Positions 1-6,882 of a stretch of DNA of 11,778 bases are shown in pieces. The stretch covers positions 1 to 11,778 of the forward strand of contig CANIFK010000088.1 of NCBI GenBank assembly GCA_947466555.1. The letters run 5' to 3'. The position numbers and the translations under genes are program-made. The notes below the pieces were generated by a model. It worked only from the letters and a program-made list of their open reading frames with translations. It had not been told where the DNA came from and did no database searches. The DNA comes from Acidobacteriota bacterium. GTDB lineage: Bacteria > Acidobacteriota > Terriglobia > Bryobacterales > Bryobacteraceae. The stretch's first letter is position 1. The number at the start of each line of letters is the position of its first letter.

Positions 1-68
1 GTACAGCCCCAACTGACATGCAGCCATAGTAGCAATGGTTGTGGTACTCTGCCATACGGAAGGCAAAT

Positions 69-145
69 GCGCCCGTAGCTCAGCTGGATAGAGCATCTGG
101 CTTCGAACCAGAGGGTCGGCCGTTCGAATCGGTCCGGGCGCACCA
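69..145 (+). tRNA. tRNA-Arg, anticodon TCG
   Basis: A complete cloverleaf can be drawn by hand. The 7-bp acceptor stem GCGCCCG/CGGGCGC (69-75 with 135-141) is perfectly paired. The D arm has GCTC/GAGC, and the anticodon stem is TCTGG/CCAGA (96-100 with 108-112). The 7-base loop CTTCGAA puts the anticodon TCG at 103-105, which reads CGA (arginine). The T arm is GGCCG-TTCGAAT-CGGTC. The discriminator base is A142, and the CCA end is encoded at 143-145. Downstream is a decayed integrase, as expected if this tRNA once served as an attachment site. No second copy of the tRNA 3' end was seen in the window. Confidence 0.97.
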
Positions 146-151
146 AATAGA

Positions 152-363
152 TCAATGCCTGAGCGGGAAATTGGGCCGCTCGTTTCGCTGCCTGACAGCC
201 AAAGCGTTTAAGGCTTCATCCATTTGATTGGCCGTCTAGCGCTTCATGTCATCGAGAACGTGACTGCAGGTAGTCATCGTCCGGTTCATCGACGAGTGTC
301 GCGGCGCGATGACGGAGGTCATGAATTCTGATCTTTGGGAAGGCGGCTTACGCGGCTCCAATT
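152..363 (-). pseudogene. Tyrosine recombinase (phage/island integrase) remnant, C-terminal part
   Basis: Reading the minus strand toward the tRNA, pieces of a tyrosine-recombinase catalytic domain appear in three different frames. NWSRVSRLPK (334-363) is followed after a frameshift by KIRIHDLRHRAATL (294-335), the conserved box II H-x-L-R-H motif. A second shift gives NRTMTTCSHVLDDMKR (239-286), a stop (TAG, 236-238), and then TANQMDEALNALAVRQRNER to a terminal stop at 152-154. Intact relatives have about 37 residues between the box II His and the catalytic Tyr, including an L-G-H box. Here only 55 bases separate the two, so roughly 19 codons with the LGH box are lost. The position of the nucleophilic Tyr (T-Y-S-H in relatives) is TGC, Cys. 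The gene cannot make an active enzyme. The 5' part is unrecognisable beyond about 363, and 364-468 holds nothing I can name. The family call rests on motif recognition only. Confidence 0.8.
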
Positions 364-468
364 ATCGAACCCTCCGTCAGCCCCCGGATTATTTTCGTGC
401 CGCACGGACTTGAAGCCGCCCGTCTCCGGGAAAATGTTTCGGGCGCCGACGAGCGACCGAGAAGTCTT

Positions 469-2106
469 TCACCCTTTTTTCAAGTCAGCGTAATGTTGAA
501 ATCGAAATGCCGTCCTGTAACCGGACCAGCGCGTATCCTTCTCCAGAATTGCAAACATCCGCTGGCTCATCTCGCGGCGCAGACCCTGCGACTGCGGTTC
601 GCTCGCCACGTTGCGTGCGTCCGGATCATTCAGGTCGTACACCTCATCGCTAACCGAACCCAGGTTGTGGACGAAAAAATGATGTCGGCCGTTCCGCTCC
701 CAGCGCTGTGTACCGCAGGCCGGATTGCCCGTCGAGAGCCATCCGTTCTGAAAGACCAAGTCGCGATCGCCTTGTGCCGCCGGGTCGCGCAGATATGGAA
801 TCAACGAAACGCCGTCCATTCGCTCCTCCGGCGCCACCCCCGCGGCGTCACAAATCGTCGGACCCAGGTCGAGCAGAGACACCGGCGCCTCCACTGTTCC
901 CCGCGCCGTGCCAAGACTCACCGGTGGCTTTATCACCAGCGGTACGCGCTGCGTATCCGGGTGCAGGTATGCGCCCTTGTCCACCAGAGCGTGATGCATA
1001 TTCATCTCCCCATGATCGGCCGTGAAGATGATCCAAGATTCGTCGTAAATACCCATCTCCTTCAATGCGTGCAGAAAACGCCCCAGCGCCTGGTCGATCA
1101 CCTCCATTGCCAGCGCATTCGCCACCATGTAGTCGCGCGCCTTCTCCGGAGCGTATAAACCCCATAGCCGGCGATGGAAATCTAAAATTGCCGGTTCCCC
1201 CGCCTCCGGCCGAAAATCCCTCGCCAGCATGTTCCTGTAACTGGGCGGCAGTTCGATTGCCTTCCTGAGTTCGGCCTCGCGTTTTTGGAAGCCGTCCGGA
1301 ATCGTAAATGGATTGTGCGGATCGTAGATGTTCAGTTGCAGGTACAGCGGTGCCGTTCGCCCAGGCGACGGTGCCTCGCGCGTCCGCTCGATCGCCCATT
1401 GGGAAAGATACCAGCTGTACTGTCCTTCCACCGGAAACGGCTTGCCGTCGCTCTGCTCAATCCAACCGCCCAGCGTCCCCACCGGAGTCTTGCGGTCCAT
1501 GTCCAGCCGTTGTATCTGTCGCGAATAGCGCGGCAATCGCACTCCCATTCGCGCCAGGTACCCGTGATACCGCTCATCCTCCTGCAGTACCGGCATCGCC
1601 CGGTTCCAATTGCTGTCCAACTCATCGAAGGCGTCCATGAACTTCTGCGCCCCGGTGTGATTCTTGCCCACATGCTTCGTCCGGTAACCCGCGGCCTTCA
1701 GATACTCCGGGTAGATGACGTCGTTCGCACGCAACTCCACTTCCTGGCCCGCAAGGCCGCCGCCAGGGTTAGCCAACACATATGGATACCTCCCCGTGTA
1801 CATGGAGGTGCGGGAAGGCGAGCAGATCGGCACCGTGCAGAATGCGTTGTTGAAAGTAACTCCATCCGCCGCCAACCCGCGAATCGCCGGCATCTCCATT
1901 TCGCGTTGCAGACGCCGCCCCGGCAGGAAATGATCAGGACTCACCATGTCCAGGCAGATCAGAAAAATGTGCGGCTTCCGTCCGCCCTCGCGCTGACGGA
2001 ATGCGTGCGCCCCTGCTCGCCGGTCCACATATCGCGGCTCGCTCGCCGGCGTCTGTGCTGCCATCGCCGTCGTCGCCGACGCATTCAGAAATGCTCTTCG
2101 ATCCAT
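469..2106 (-). CDS. Secreted type I sulfatase (alkaline phosphatase superfamily)
   Basis: This 545-residue protein is of normal length for a type I sulfatase, an enzyme that hydrolyses sulfate esters using a formylglycine made from Cys or Ser by a maturase. The core C-x-P-S-R signature is present as CSPSR at residues 95-99, with Cys95 the expected formylglycine precursor. Other family landmarks are the N-terminal beta strand with Asp53, K-H-V-G-K-N-H at 144-150, D-P-H-N-P-F at 262-267 and T-A-D-H-G-E at 362-367. The first metal site is unusual, with one Asp (Cys-Leu-Asp-Met) where many sulfatases have a pair. The N terminus D-R-R-A-F-L followed by an Ala-rich stretch resembles a Tat signal, so the protein is probably periplasmic. 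The start is supported by AGGAGG seven bases upstream. A DUF1501 remnant ends 29 bases upstream, suggesting a former operon. No maturase gene is in the window. The substrate (sulfated polysaccharide or other) cannot be told from the sequence. Confidence 0.93.
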   Translation of the reverse strand: MDRRAFLNASATTAMAAQTPASEPRYVDRRAGAHAFRQREGGRKPHIFLICLDMVSPDHFLPGRRLQREMEMPAIRGLAADGVTFNNAFCTVPICSPSRTSMYTGRYPYVLANPGGGLAGQEVELRANDVIYPEYLKAAGYRTKHVGKNHTGAQKFMDAFDELDSNWNRAMPVLQEDERYHGYLARMGVRLPRYSRQIQRLDMDRKTPVGTLGGWIEQSDGKPFPVEGQYSWYLSQWAIERTREAPSPGRTAPLYLQLNIYDPHNPFTIPDGFQKREAELRKAIELPPSYRNMLARDFRPEAGEPAILDFHRRLWGLYAPEKARDYMVANALAMEVIDQALGRFLHALKEMGIYDESWIIFTADHGEMNMHHALVDKGAYLHPDTQRVPLVIKPPVSLGTARGTVEAPVSLLDLGPTICDAAGVAPEERMDGVSLIPYLRDPAAQGDRDLVFQNGWLSTGNPACGTQRWERNGRHHFFVHNLGSVSDEVYDLNDPDARNVASEPQSQGLRREMSQRMFAILEKDTRWSGYRTAFRFQHYADLKKG

Positions 2107-2113
2107 GCAAACG

Positions 2114-2119
2114 CCTCCT
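2114..2119 (-). promoter_or_regulatory. Strong ribosome binding site of the sulfatase gene
   Basis: AGGAGG on the minus strand, seven bases before the ATG at 2104-2106. It fixes the start and shows that the sulfatase can be translated independently of the broken gene upstream. Confidence 0.85.
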
Positions 2120-2134
2120 CTATATGCGCGCGAA

Positions 2135-2288
2135 TCACTCAGTCAGCGAATCCGAAACCACCCGCCCACGCACATCGCTCAACCGCTAATCCCGGCCTCT
2201 CATGATCCATACCCAACAACCGCAACACCGTGGCCCACAAAGCATGAACCGCCATCTGCTTGTCCACGCCATGATACCCAAACCTATC
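2135..2288 (-). pseudogene. DUF1501-family gene remnant (3' end)
   Basis: The minus strand encodes DRFGYHGVDKQMAVHALWAT, continuing VLRLLGMDHE (2199-2288). This matches the conserved C-terminal segment of DUF1501 proteins, where a V-H-x-L-x-A-T-x-L-x-L-L-G-x-D-H pattern precedes the terminal G-R-D-x-R-L-T-D-V-x-G block. That block is present but in another frame: GRD, a TAG stop (2186-2188), then RLSDVRGRVVSDSLTE up to a stop at 2135-2137. A frameshift with a small deletion (several codons between D-H-E and G-R-D) and one nonsense codon therefore separate the two halves. The TAG sits where relatives usually have an aromatic residue. DUF1501 proteins are exported, sulfatase-fold-related proteins of unknown activity, common beside sulfatases and DUF1549/DUF1553 proteins in planctomycetes and acidobacteria. 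The 5' two thirds or more of the gene is missing. A 101-codon frame (2142-2444) stays open across the first half, but I do not believe it is a functional gene. Confidence 0.75.
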
Positions 2289-2529
2289 GCACCTTTGCGA
2301 AACGTTCACGGTATTTCGGTCTTCGCGCGAGACCGTGCGGTTCCTGATGGAAGGTGTTTGCTTTCCGACTGCCGGACGCATGAATTCGCGCAAGAACTCG
2401 GACCCGAATCCATGCGCTTCGGCCGCATTCAGAACCCAAGCCAAAATCTGGGATGAGCTTATTCGATGCGGGGTCGGCCTAATATGTCGAACACGTTGAA
2501 CCGACTGTTTTGCGGAACTGTCGCGGGGA
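2289..2529. other. Noncoding stretch between DUF1501 remnant and permease gene
   Basis: No gene, RNA or clear promoter could be recognised. On the minus strand a frame continuous with the DUF1501 remnant stays open up to about 2456 and reads, for instance, AEAHGFGSEFLREFMRPAVG, which I cannot assign to a family. It may be scrambled sequence from the deleted part of the DUF1501 gene or from another lost gene. The plus-strand base composition changes from C-rich to G-rich near the right edge of this stretch, so it probably contains the boundary of the foreign block. Confidence 0.4.
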
Positions 2530-4776
2530 TCAGCCGGCGTCGCCGTGGACGGTGAGGGAGGGGTGGGGCGTTTGGGCTTCGGTTTCCACCAGTTCCAATG
2601 TCCGGCGGCGGTTGGGGCCGTTTAGTTCCTGTTCGAGGAGGCGGAGGGCGGCGCCGACGACGTCGCGGTGGTGGAGCTTGGACCCGAGGGCGCTTTCCTC
2701 AGTGATGCGGAGCCACAACTGGTGGAGCCGGTCGACATCCTCCGGCCAGAGGCGCGGGGGGTGAGGGCCGAGGTTGACGAACATGGGGTCGCGGGAGGGT
2801 GTGCTGATTTCGAGGGAGAACGGGTGCCGGGGGGCGGGGAGGCGCTCCCAGGCCAGGCCGACGCGGCGGGCCAGTTCTTCGGACGCCATGCGCTCGGAGA
2901 CGCCGCCGACTAGTTTGGAGGCTTGCAGCGCGGTGGCGGTGCGGACCATGGCGTCGAAGGGATCGACGGCGGGGATGGCGAGTAGCTCTACGGTTTTGCC
3001 CTGCTTTTCGGCGAGGGCGACAACGCTCGAGAAGAGTTCCTGTTCGGGTGTGGCGAAGATCTGGTTTTCTTGCAGACCGTATTCAGCGGCGCCGGCGGAG
3101 AGTTGGCGGATGGTGAGGACGACGACGTCGTGGCGGCGGAGGTTGGTCTTGGCCAGGGCTCGCTGCAGGTGGGTGAGGCGGCTGCCGTCGCGGACGGCGA
3201 CCAGGACGCAGCCGGGGCGGGCGCGGACGGTGTCGGAGCCGATGGTGGATTCGTGTTCGAGGCGAAAGACTTCGAGGTCGGCACGGTGCTCGGTCTTTTT
3301 GCGGGCGTTGACGCGTTCGGAGACGAGGAAGAGGGTGTAGAGAATCACCGTGAAGGTGACGCCGTAGATGGTGGCGATTTCTTTGGTGAAGAGGTTGGCG
3401 ATGGCGACGAGGAAGAGAGTCAGCGTGGCGGCGCCGAGGCCGAAGGGGATTTCGCGGCCGCCGATGGTGAAGTTCAGCGGCACCTTGTATTCCTGGTCGT
3501 GGCGCTGGAAGCGGAGGACGAGGACGCCGAGGGCCTTGAGGGCGAAGCTCCAGACGACACCGAAGGCGTAGGCTTCGCCGAGGAGGAGAACGTCGCCGCG
3601 GCTGAGGAGGATGGTCACGATTTGCAGCAGCGCCATCAGGTTCAGGATTCGGTAGGTGGTGCCGAAGCGGCGGTGGGGGCGGCGGAACCAATCGAGCAGG
3701 ACGCCGTCTTCGGCGACGCGGTTGAGCACGCCGTTGACACCGATGAGGGACGTGTTGACGGCGCCGGAGAGGATCATGACGCCTACGACGACGACGAAGG
3801 CGTGGAAGCCGAGCTTGAGGGCGTGGGGGCCAGCGAGATGCATGACGAGGCCGCCGAGCATGTTGTCGTAGTACTGGGGGCGGAGCGCGTCGGGGATGAT
3901 CATGACGGCGAGGACGGAGATGACGCCGGTGCAGATGGCGGCGTAGGTGCAGACGATGTTGGCGGTGATGCGGAGGTTTTTGAGCTTCGGGTAGCCGACT
4001 TCGCGGTAGACCTGGGCGAGGGTTTCAAAGCCGCTCATGGCCAGGAGCGAATGGCCGAGGGCGACGATCATGACGACGAAGGAGAACTGGGCGAACCAGG
4101 TGCCATCGAGCCAGCCGAGGGATTCGTGGGTCATGTGGAGGTTGGCCGGGGTGGGGAGGGGCGGGAGCGGGGCGCCGCCCTGGAGGAGGATCGTCAGCGG
4201 GCACCAGATGAGCAGGGCGGCGACCATGACGGTGGTGACCTGCATGATGCGGAGGGCTTTGTGGCTGGATTCGGGGACGCCTTTGATGTTGCTCCACCAG
4301 AAGTAGCAGGTGACGAGGATGCTGAAGAAGACGGCGAAGCTGTTGGGGTCGGTGTGCCATTGGGAGCCGGAGACTTCGGCGAATTCGTTCAAGAGGCGGC
4401 CGAGATACTGGCCGGCGGCGACGGCGCTGATGGGGCCGGTGAGGATGTAGTCGACGACGAGGGAGGAGACGGAGAGCTTGGCCATGGTGGGGCCGATGCT
4501 GTCGCGGACGACGATGTAGACGCCGCCGCGGACGAACATGCTGCAGCTTTCCATATAGATGGAACGGACGACGAAGCTGAAGAGCATGACGGCGAGGACG
4601 AGCCAGGGGGCGGACTTGCCGAGGGCCTGTTCGGTGATGCCACCGATGTAGAACATGGTGGAGGCGAGGTCATTTAAAACGACGGCGGCGGCTTGCCAAA
4701 AGGTGATGAAGGAGAGGGCGACTGTGCTGGCGACGACGACTCGCGTCCCGGACGGCGCTTGTGCAGAGGGTTCCAC
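2530..4776 (-). CDS. APC-family amino-acid permease with long cytoplasmic C-terminal domain
   Basis: The 748-residue protein has an APC-superfamily transporter core of about 490 residues with about 12 hydrophobic segments. The tail has no membrane segment and is about 250 residues. Family landmarks are the TM1-like segment (residues 15-35), R-G-G-V-Y-I-V-V-R at 83-91, M-S-G-F-E-T-L-A-Q-V-Y-R-E at 247-259 with the following P-K pair, and Y-K-V-P-L at 430-434. The likely role is proton-coupled uptake or exchange of an amino acid or amine; the substrate is not evident. The tail (about 518-650) alternates strand-like and helix-like segments (CVLVAVRD, VVVLTIRQ, TVELLAIPAVDPFDAMVRTA) in the manner of universal-stress-protein domains attached to permeases. 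The remaining 100 residues look helical and charged. The start is GTG with only a weak GAAGG very close to it. A TATACT hexamer lies upstream at 4840-4845 on the minus strand without a convincing -35. It diverges from the PilZ gene. Confidence 0.88.
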   Translation of the reverse strand: MEPSAQAPSGTRVVVASTVALSFITFWQAAAVVLNDLASTMFYIGGITEQALGKSAPWLVLAVMLFSFVVRSIYMESCSMFVRGGVYIVVRDSIGPTMAKLSVSSLVVDYILTGPISAVAAGQYLGRLLNEFAEVSGSQWHTDPNSFAVFFSILVTCYFWWSNIKGVPESSHKALRIMQVTTVMVAALLIWCPLTILLQGGAPLPPLPTPANLHMTHESLGWLDGTWFAQFSFVVMIVALGHSLLAMSGFETLAQVYREVGYPKLKNLRITANIVCTYAAICTGVISVLAVMIIPDALRPQYYDNMLGGLVMHLAGPHALKLGFHAFVVVVGVMILSGAVNTSLIGVNGVLNRVAEDGVLLDWFRRPHRRFGTTYRILNLMALLQIVTILLSRGDVLLLGEAYAFGVVWSFALKALGVLVLRFQRHDQEYKVPLNFTIGGREIPFGLGAATLTLFLVAIANLFTKEIATIYGVTFTVILYTLFLVSERVNARKKTEHRADLEVFRLEHESTIGSDTVRARPGCVLVAVRDGSRLTHLQRALAKTNLRRHDVVVLTIRQLSAGAAEYGLQENQIFATPEQELFSSVVALAEKQGKTVELLAIPAVDPFDAMVRTATALQASKLVGGVSERMASEELARRVGLAWERLPAPRHPFSLEISTPSRDPMFVNLGPHPPRLWPEDVDRLHQLWLRITEESALGSKLHHRDVVGAALRLLEQELNGPNRRRTLELVETEAQTPHPSLTVHGDAG

Positions 4777-4911
4777 ACCTTCAGCGTGGGGCGGGCGACG
4801 TAAGGGCTGTGCAAAGATGCCGGGGGCGGGTGTAAGGAAAGTATAAAGATTTGGGGTGTTGTAGTTGGGTTTGCAGCTCAGATTTTCGCCGGTTCGTCCG
4901 ATAAACGGAAT

Positions 4912-5241
4912 ATGGCCACTACCGGGCGTCGCCGGAACAACCGCGTCATGTTATCTTCACCGCTGCAGATTTCCTGGGTGGACCCGCAGGGGAAGCCGCA
5001 CTGCCGGCAGGCGATGGCGATTGATATTTCTGATGCCGGCATCCGGTTTGCGCTGCCGGAGTTGCTGGCGGAAACGGCGCCGGTGCAGATCCGTTGCCAC
5101 GCGTTGGGGATGACGTGCACGGGCGTTGTGCGCACGTGCGCGCCGGCGGGGACGAAGTACGCCGTGGGGATTGAGTTTGTCGGCGGGGCGCGGTTTGACC
5201 GGGTGCGTGCCGGGGTTGCCAGCTTGCCGCGGCGGCGTTAG
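4912..5241 (+). CDS. Stand-alone PilZ-domain protein (c-di-GMP receptor)
   Basis: The 109-residue protein consists of a single PilZ domain. The two c-di-GMP contact motifs are both present: the N-terminal R-x-x-x-R (Arg7 and Arg11 within GRRRNNR) and D-x-S-x-x-G as DISDAGIRF (Asp38, Ser40, Gly43). The usual late strand Y-A-V-G-I-E-F (83-89) is also visible. There is no fused effector domain, so it probably acts by binding a partner protein in the cytoplasm when c-di-GMP rises, for example in motility or exopolysaccharide control; that partner is unknown. The ATG at 4912 has only a poor GGA upstream, and no better start precedes the R-x-x-x-R motif. Its stop overlaps the stop of the STAS gene by four bases. 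Synonymous positions prefer G, unlike the C preference of its minus-strand neighbours. Confidence 0.9.
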   Translation: MATTGRRRNNRVMLSSPLQISWVDPQGKPHCRQAMAIDISDAGIRFALPELLAETAPVQIRCHALGMTCTGVVRTCAPAGTKYAVGIEFVGGARFDRVRAGVASLPRRR

Positions 5242-5591
5242 CTGGCGGCGAGTGCGGCGAGCGAGGCGGCGACGTTTTCGTCCAGCCCGAGCAGCTTTTC
5301 GACTTTGGAGATCTTCAGCACGTTCAAGACGCGCGGGGTGAGAGCGGCCATGCGCAGCTTGCCGCCGGCCTTACTGACCTTTCCGAAGGAGCCGACCAGG
5401 ATGCCGATGCCGGCGCTATCGACGAAGGAGACTTCCGTGAGGTCGAACACGATCCGCGTCTTCTGATTTTTGATCAGCTCTTCGACCAGGAGTTCCAGAT
5501 TCTGCGCGTCGCGGCCGAGGGTGAGGCTGCCAGCCAGCGTAATGACTTCCACCCCGGATTCCAGCGAACTGCGGTCTACTTTCAGCGGCAT
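5238..5591 (-). CDS. STAS-domain anti-sigma factor antagonist (RsbV/SpoIIAA-like)
   Basis: This 117-residue protein has the size and pattern of a single STAS domain. Two segments stand out: V-E-V-I-T-L-A-G-S-L near residues 14-23, and RIVFDLTEVSFVDSAGIGIL at 46-65 with the D-S-A-G phosphoacceptor loop. Ser59 is the expected target of an RsbW-like kinase. In the partner-switching scheme the unphosphorylated form sequesters the kinase or anti-sigma factor, and the SpoIIE-type phosphatase restores that form. The phosphatase is encoded 46 bases upstream on the same strand, so the two are very likely one operon. I chose the ATG at 5589-5591 because an AGAGGA lies just upstream and homology starts there. 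A longer frame from 5657 would add 22 residues of no recognisable character and overlap the phosphatase gene. No kinase or sigma factor is encoded in the window. Confidence 0.92.
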   Translation of the reverse strand: MPLKVDRSSLESGVEVITLAGSLTLGRDAQNLELLVEELIKNQKTRIVFDLTEVSFVDSAGIGILVGSFGKVSKAGGKLRMAALTPRVLNVLKISKVEKLLGLDENVAASLAALAAS

Positions 5592-5637
5592 AAGTCCTCT
5601 TCGTAAAAATTGCAGACACCAGTTTAACAGAGTGCTG

Positions 5638-6873
5638 TTAGCGGGCCTTGAGGACAACCACGGTCATATCGTCGGCCTGTTCGGCGGCGCCGGCGAACTC
5701 GTCGGCGGCGGCGATCAGCTTCTGGATCAGTTCGGCGGCGGAGAGGTGGGCGGAGTCGCGGAGGATCTGTTCGACGGTCTCTTCGTCCCACATGTCGCCG
5801 GCTTCGTTGGTGGCTTCGCTGATGCCGTCGGAGTAGCAGAGGACGGTATCGCCGGGTTGGAGGGTGACCTCGCCGTCGTCATACATGGAGAACGTCAGGA
5901 GGCCGACGGGCGGGCCGCCCTCGTTGAGACGTTCAATTTCGCCGGTGGCGGCGCGGAGGAGCATGGGGGCGACCTGGCCGGCGTTGGCGTAGCGGAGGCG
6001 GCGGGTGTCGCCGTCGAGCATGCCGCTGAAGAGCGTCGAATACTTCTGCTGCATGGAGAAGCTGTAGACGGCGCGGTTGAACTTGCCCATCAGTTCGGAA
6101 AATGACTCCGGCGGGGTGAGGATCTGGGAGCGGATGGAGGCCTGGATACTGGCCATGAGGACGGCGGCGGCGATGCCTTTGCCGGAGATGTCGCCGAGGG
6201 TGAAGAAGAGGCCGTCACCGGGCATACCGATGAAGTCGTAGTAGTCGCCGCCGACGGTTTTGGCGGGGCGGCAGGTGGCGGCGTAATCGAGAGAGGGGAG
6301 TTTGGGCGGGTCCTGGGGGAAGAGGCGTTCCTGGACGGTGCGGGCGATTTCGAGTTCGCGGAGGACGAGGCGGGCGGCTTCGGCTTCGGCGCGGAGCCAT
6401 TGGGATTCGAGCGCGCTGGCGGAGTAGGCGGCGGCGAGGCCGAGGAGATCGACATCTTCCTGGGAGAAGCCGCCGGGTTTGTTCAATGCCTGGAGGGCGC
6501 CGATGACGTTGCCGTCGGAGCCGTGGAGGGGCATGGCGAGGACGGACTTGGTTTCGTAGCCGCCTTTGGAATCGATTTTGAGGAAGCGGGCGTCCTGGGA
6601 GGTGTCGTTGACGACGATGGTTTCGTTGCCGGCGATGCAGGCGCCGGCGAGGCCCTGGCCGAGGGGGATGCGGATTTCGGGCATGCCGTGGGCCACCTTG
6701 GTCCACAGTTGCTGGTTTTTGTCGTCGATGAGCCAGATGCTGCAGCGGTCGGCGCCGACGAGGTCGCGGGCCATATCGGCATTGAGGCGGAGGACGGCGT
6801 CGGTTTCGCGCGCCTCGCCGATGCGGGTGGCGTACGCAAAAATAACCCGCGAAATCTGTTCGTCGCGCTGCAT
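5638..6873 (-). CDS. GAF-domain SpoIIE/RsbU-type serine phosphatase
   Basis: The 411-residue cytoplasmic protein has two domains. Residues about 15-160 form a GAF sensory domain (CSIWLIDDKNQQLWTKVAHG, I-P-L-G-Q-G-L-A-G at 69-77, and M-P-L-H-G-S-D-G-N-V-I-G-A-L at 114-127). A helical linker, LRELEIARTVQERLFP (171-186), leads into a PP2C-like SpoIIE domain. Metal-binding motifs are intact: G-G-D-Y-Y-D-F (208-214, Asp210), G-D-I-S-G-K-G (227-233, Asp228), S-D-G-I-S-E-A (348-354, Asp349) and A-D-D-M-T (400-404). It should dephosphorylate a serine on a STAS protein, and the STAS gene directly downstream is the obvious substrate. The GAF ligand is unknown. The start at 6871-6873 lacks a good Shine-Dalgarno. 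A TAGAAT hexamer ends only 9 bases upstream, so the mRNA may be nearly leaderless. It diverges from the hydrolase gene. Confidence 0.94.
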   Translation of the reverse strand: MQRDEQISRVIFAYATRIGEARETDAVLRLNADMARDLVGADRCSIWLIDDKNQQLWTKVAHGMPEIRIPLGQGLAGACIAGNETIVVNDTSQDARFLKIDSKGGYETKSVLAMPLHGSDGNVIGALQALNKPGGFSQEDVDLLGLAAAYSASALESQWLRAEAEAARLVLRELEIARTVQERLFPQDPPKLPSLDYAATCRPAKTVGGDYYDFIGMPGDGLFFTLGDISGKGIAAAVLMASIQASIRSQILTPPESFSELMGKFNRAVYSFSMQQKYSTLFSGMLDGDTRRLRYANAGQVAPMLLRAATGEIERLNEGGPPVGLLTFSMYDDGEVTLQPGDTVLCYSDGISEATNEAGDMWDEETVEQILRDSAHLSAAELIQKLIAAADEFAGAAEQADDMTVVVLKAR

Positions 6874-6882
6874 TGTCTATTG

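Noticed and set aside
161..181. Hairpin GAGCGG/CCGCTC followed by GTTT downstream of the tRNA, a possible terminator
   Set aside because: The stem is only 6 bp, the T run is three bases, and the bases are accounted for by the integrase remnant (NERPNF).
39..227. A 62-codon plus-strand frame across the tRNA, reading NAPVAQLDRASGFEPEGRPF
   Set aside because: This is the familiar artefact of translating a tRNA gene; it spans the complete tRNA-Arg.
397..2205. Plus-strand frames of 253 and 306 codons opposite the sulfatase
   Set aside because: They are rich in Arg, His and Pro without domain pattern, and are the antisense of a well-supported sulfatase gene.
2142..2444. A 101-codon minus-strand frame as an intact small gene
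   Set aside because: Its last part is a DUF1501 C-terminal segment broken by a frameshift, it has no recognisable start, and it lacks the body of the family.
2202..2456. An 84-codon plus-strand frame opposite the DUF1501 remnant
   Set aside because: No ribosome binding site or family pattern was seen; the opposite strand explains the sequence better.
2450..2530. Origin of replication at the C-rich to G-rich switch
   Set aside because: No DnaA boxes, AT-rich unwinding element or dnaA/dnaN genes are nearby; the tRNA/integrase context makes insertion or inversion more likely.
3070..4677. A 535-codon very acidic plus-strand frame opposite the permease
   Set aside because: It is an Asp/Glu/Gly-rich translation produced by the antisense of C-ending codons; the opposite frame has a full transporter pattern.
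5592..5657. A 22-residue N-terminal extension of the STAS protein
   Set aside because: The internal ATG at 5591 has a ribosome binding site and fits the family start; the extension overlaps the phosphatase gene and has no similarity.
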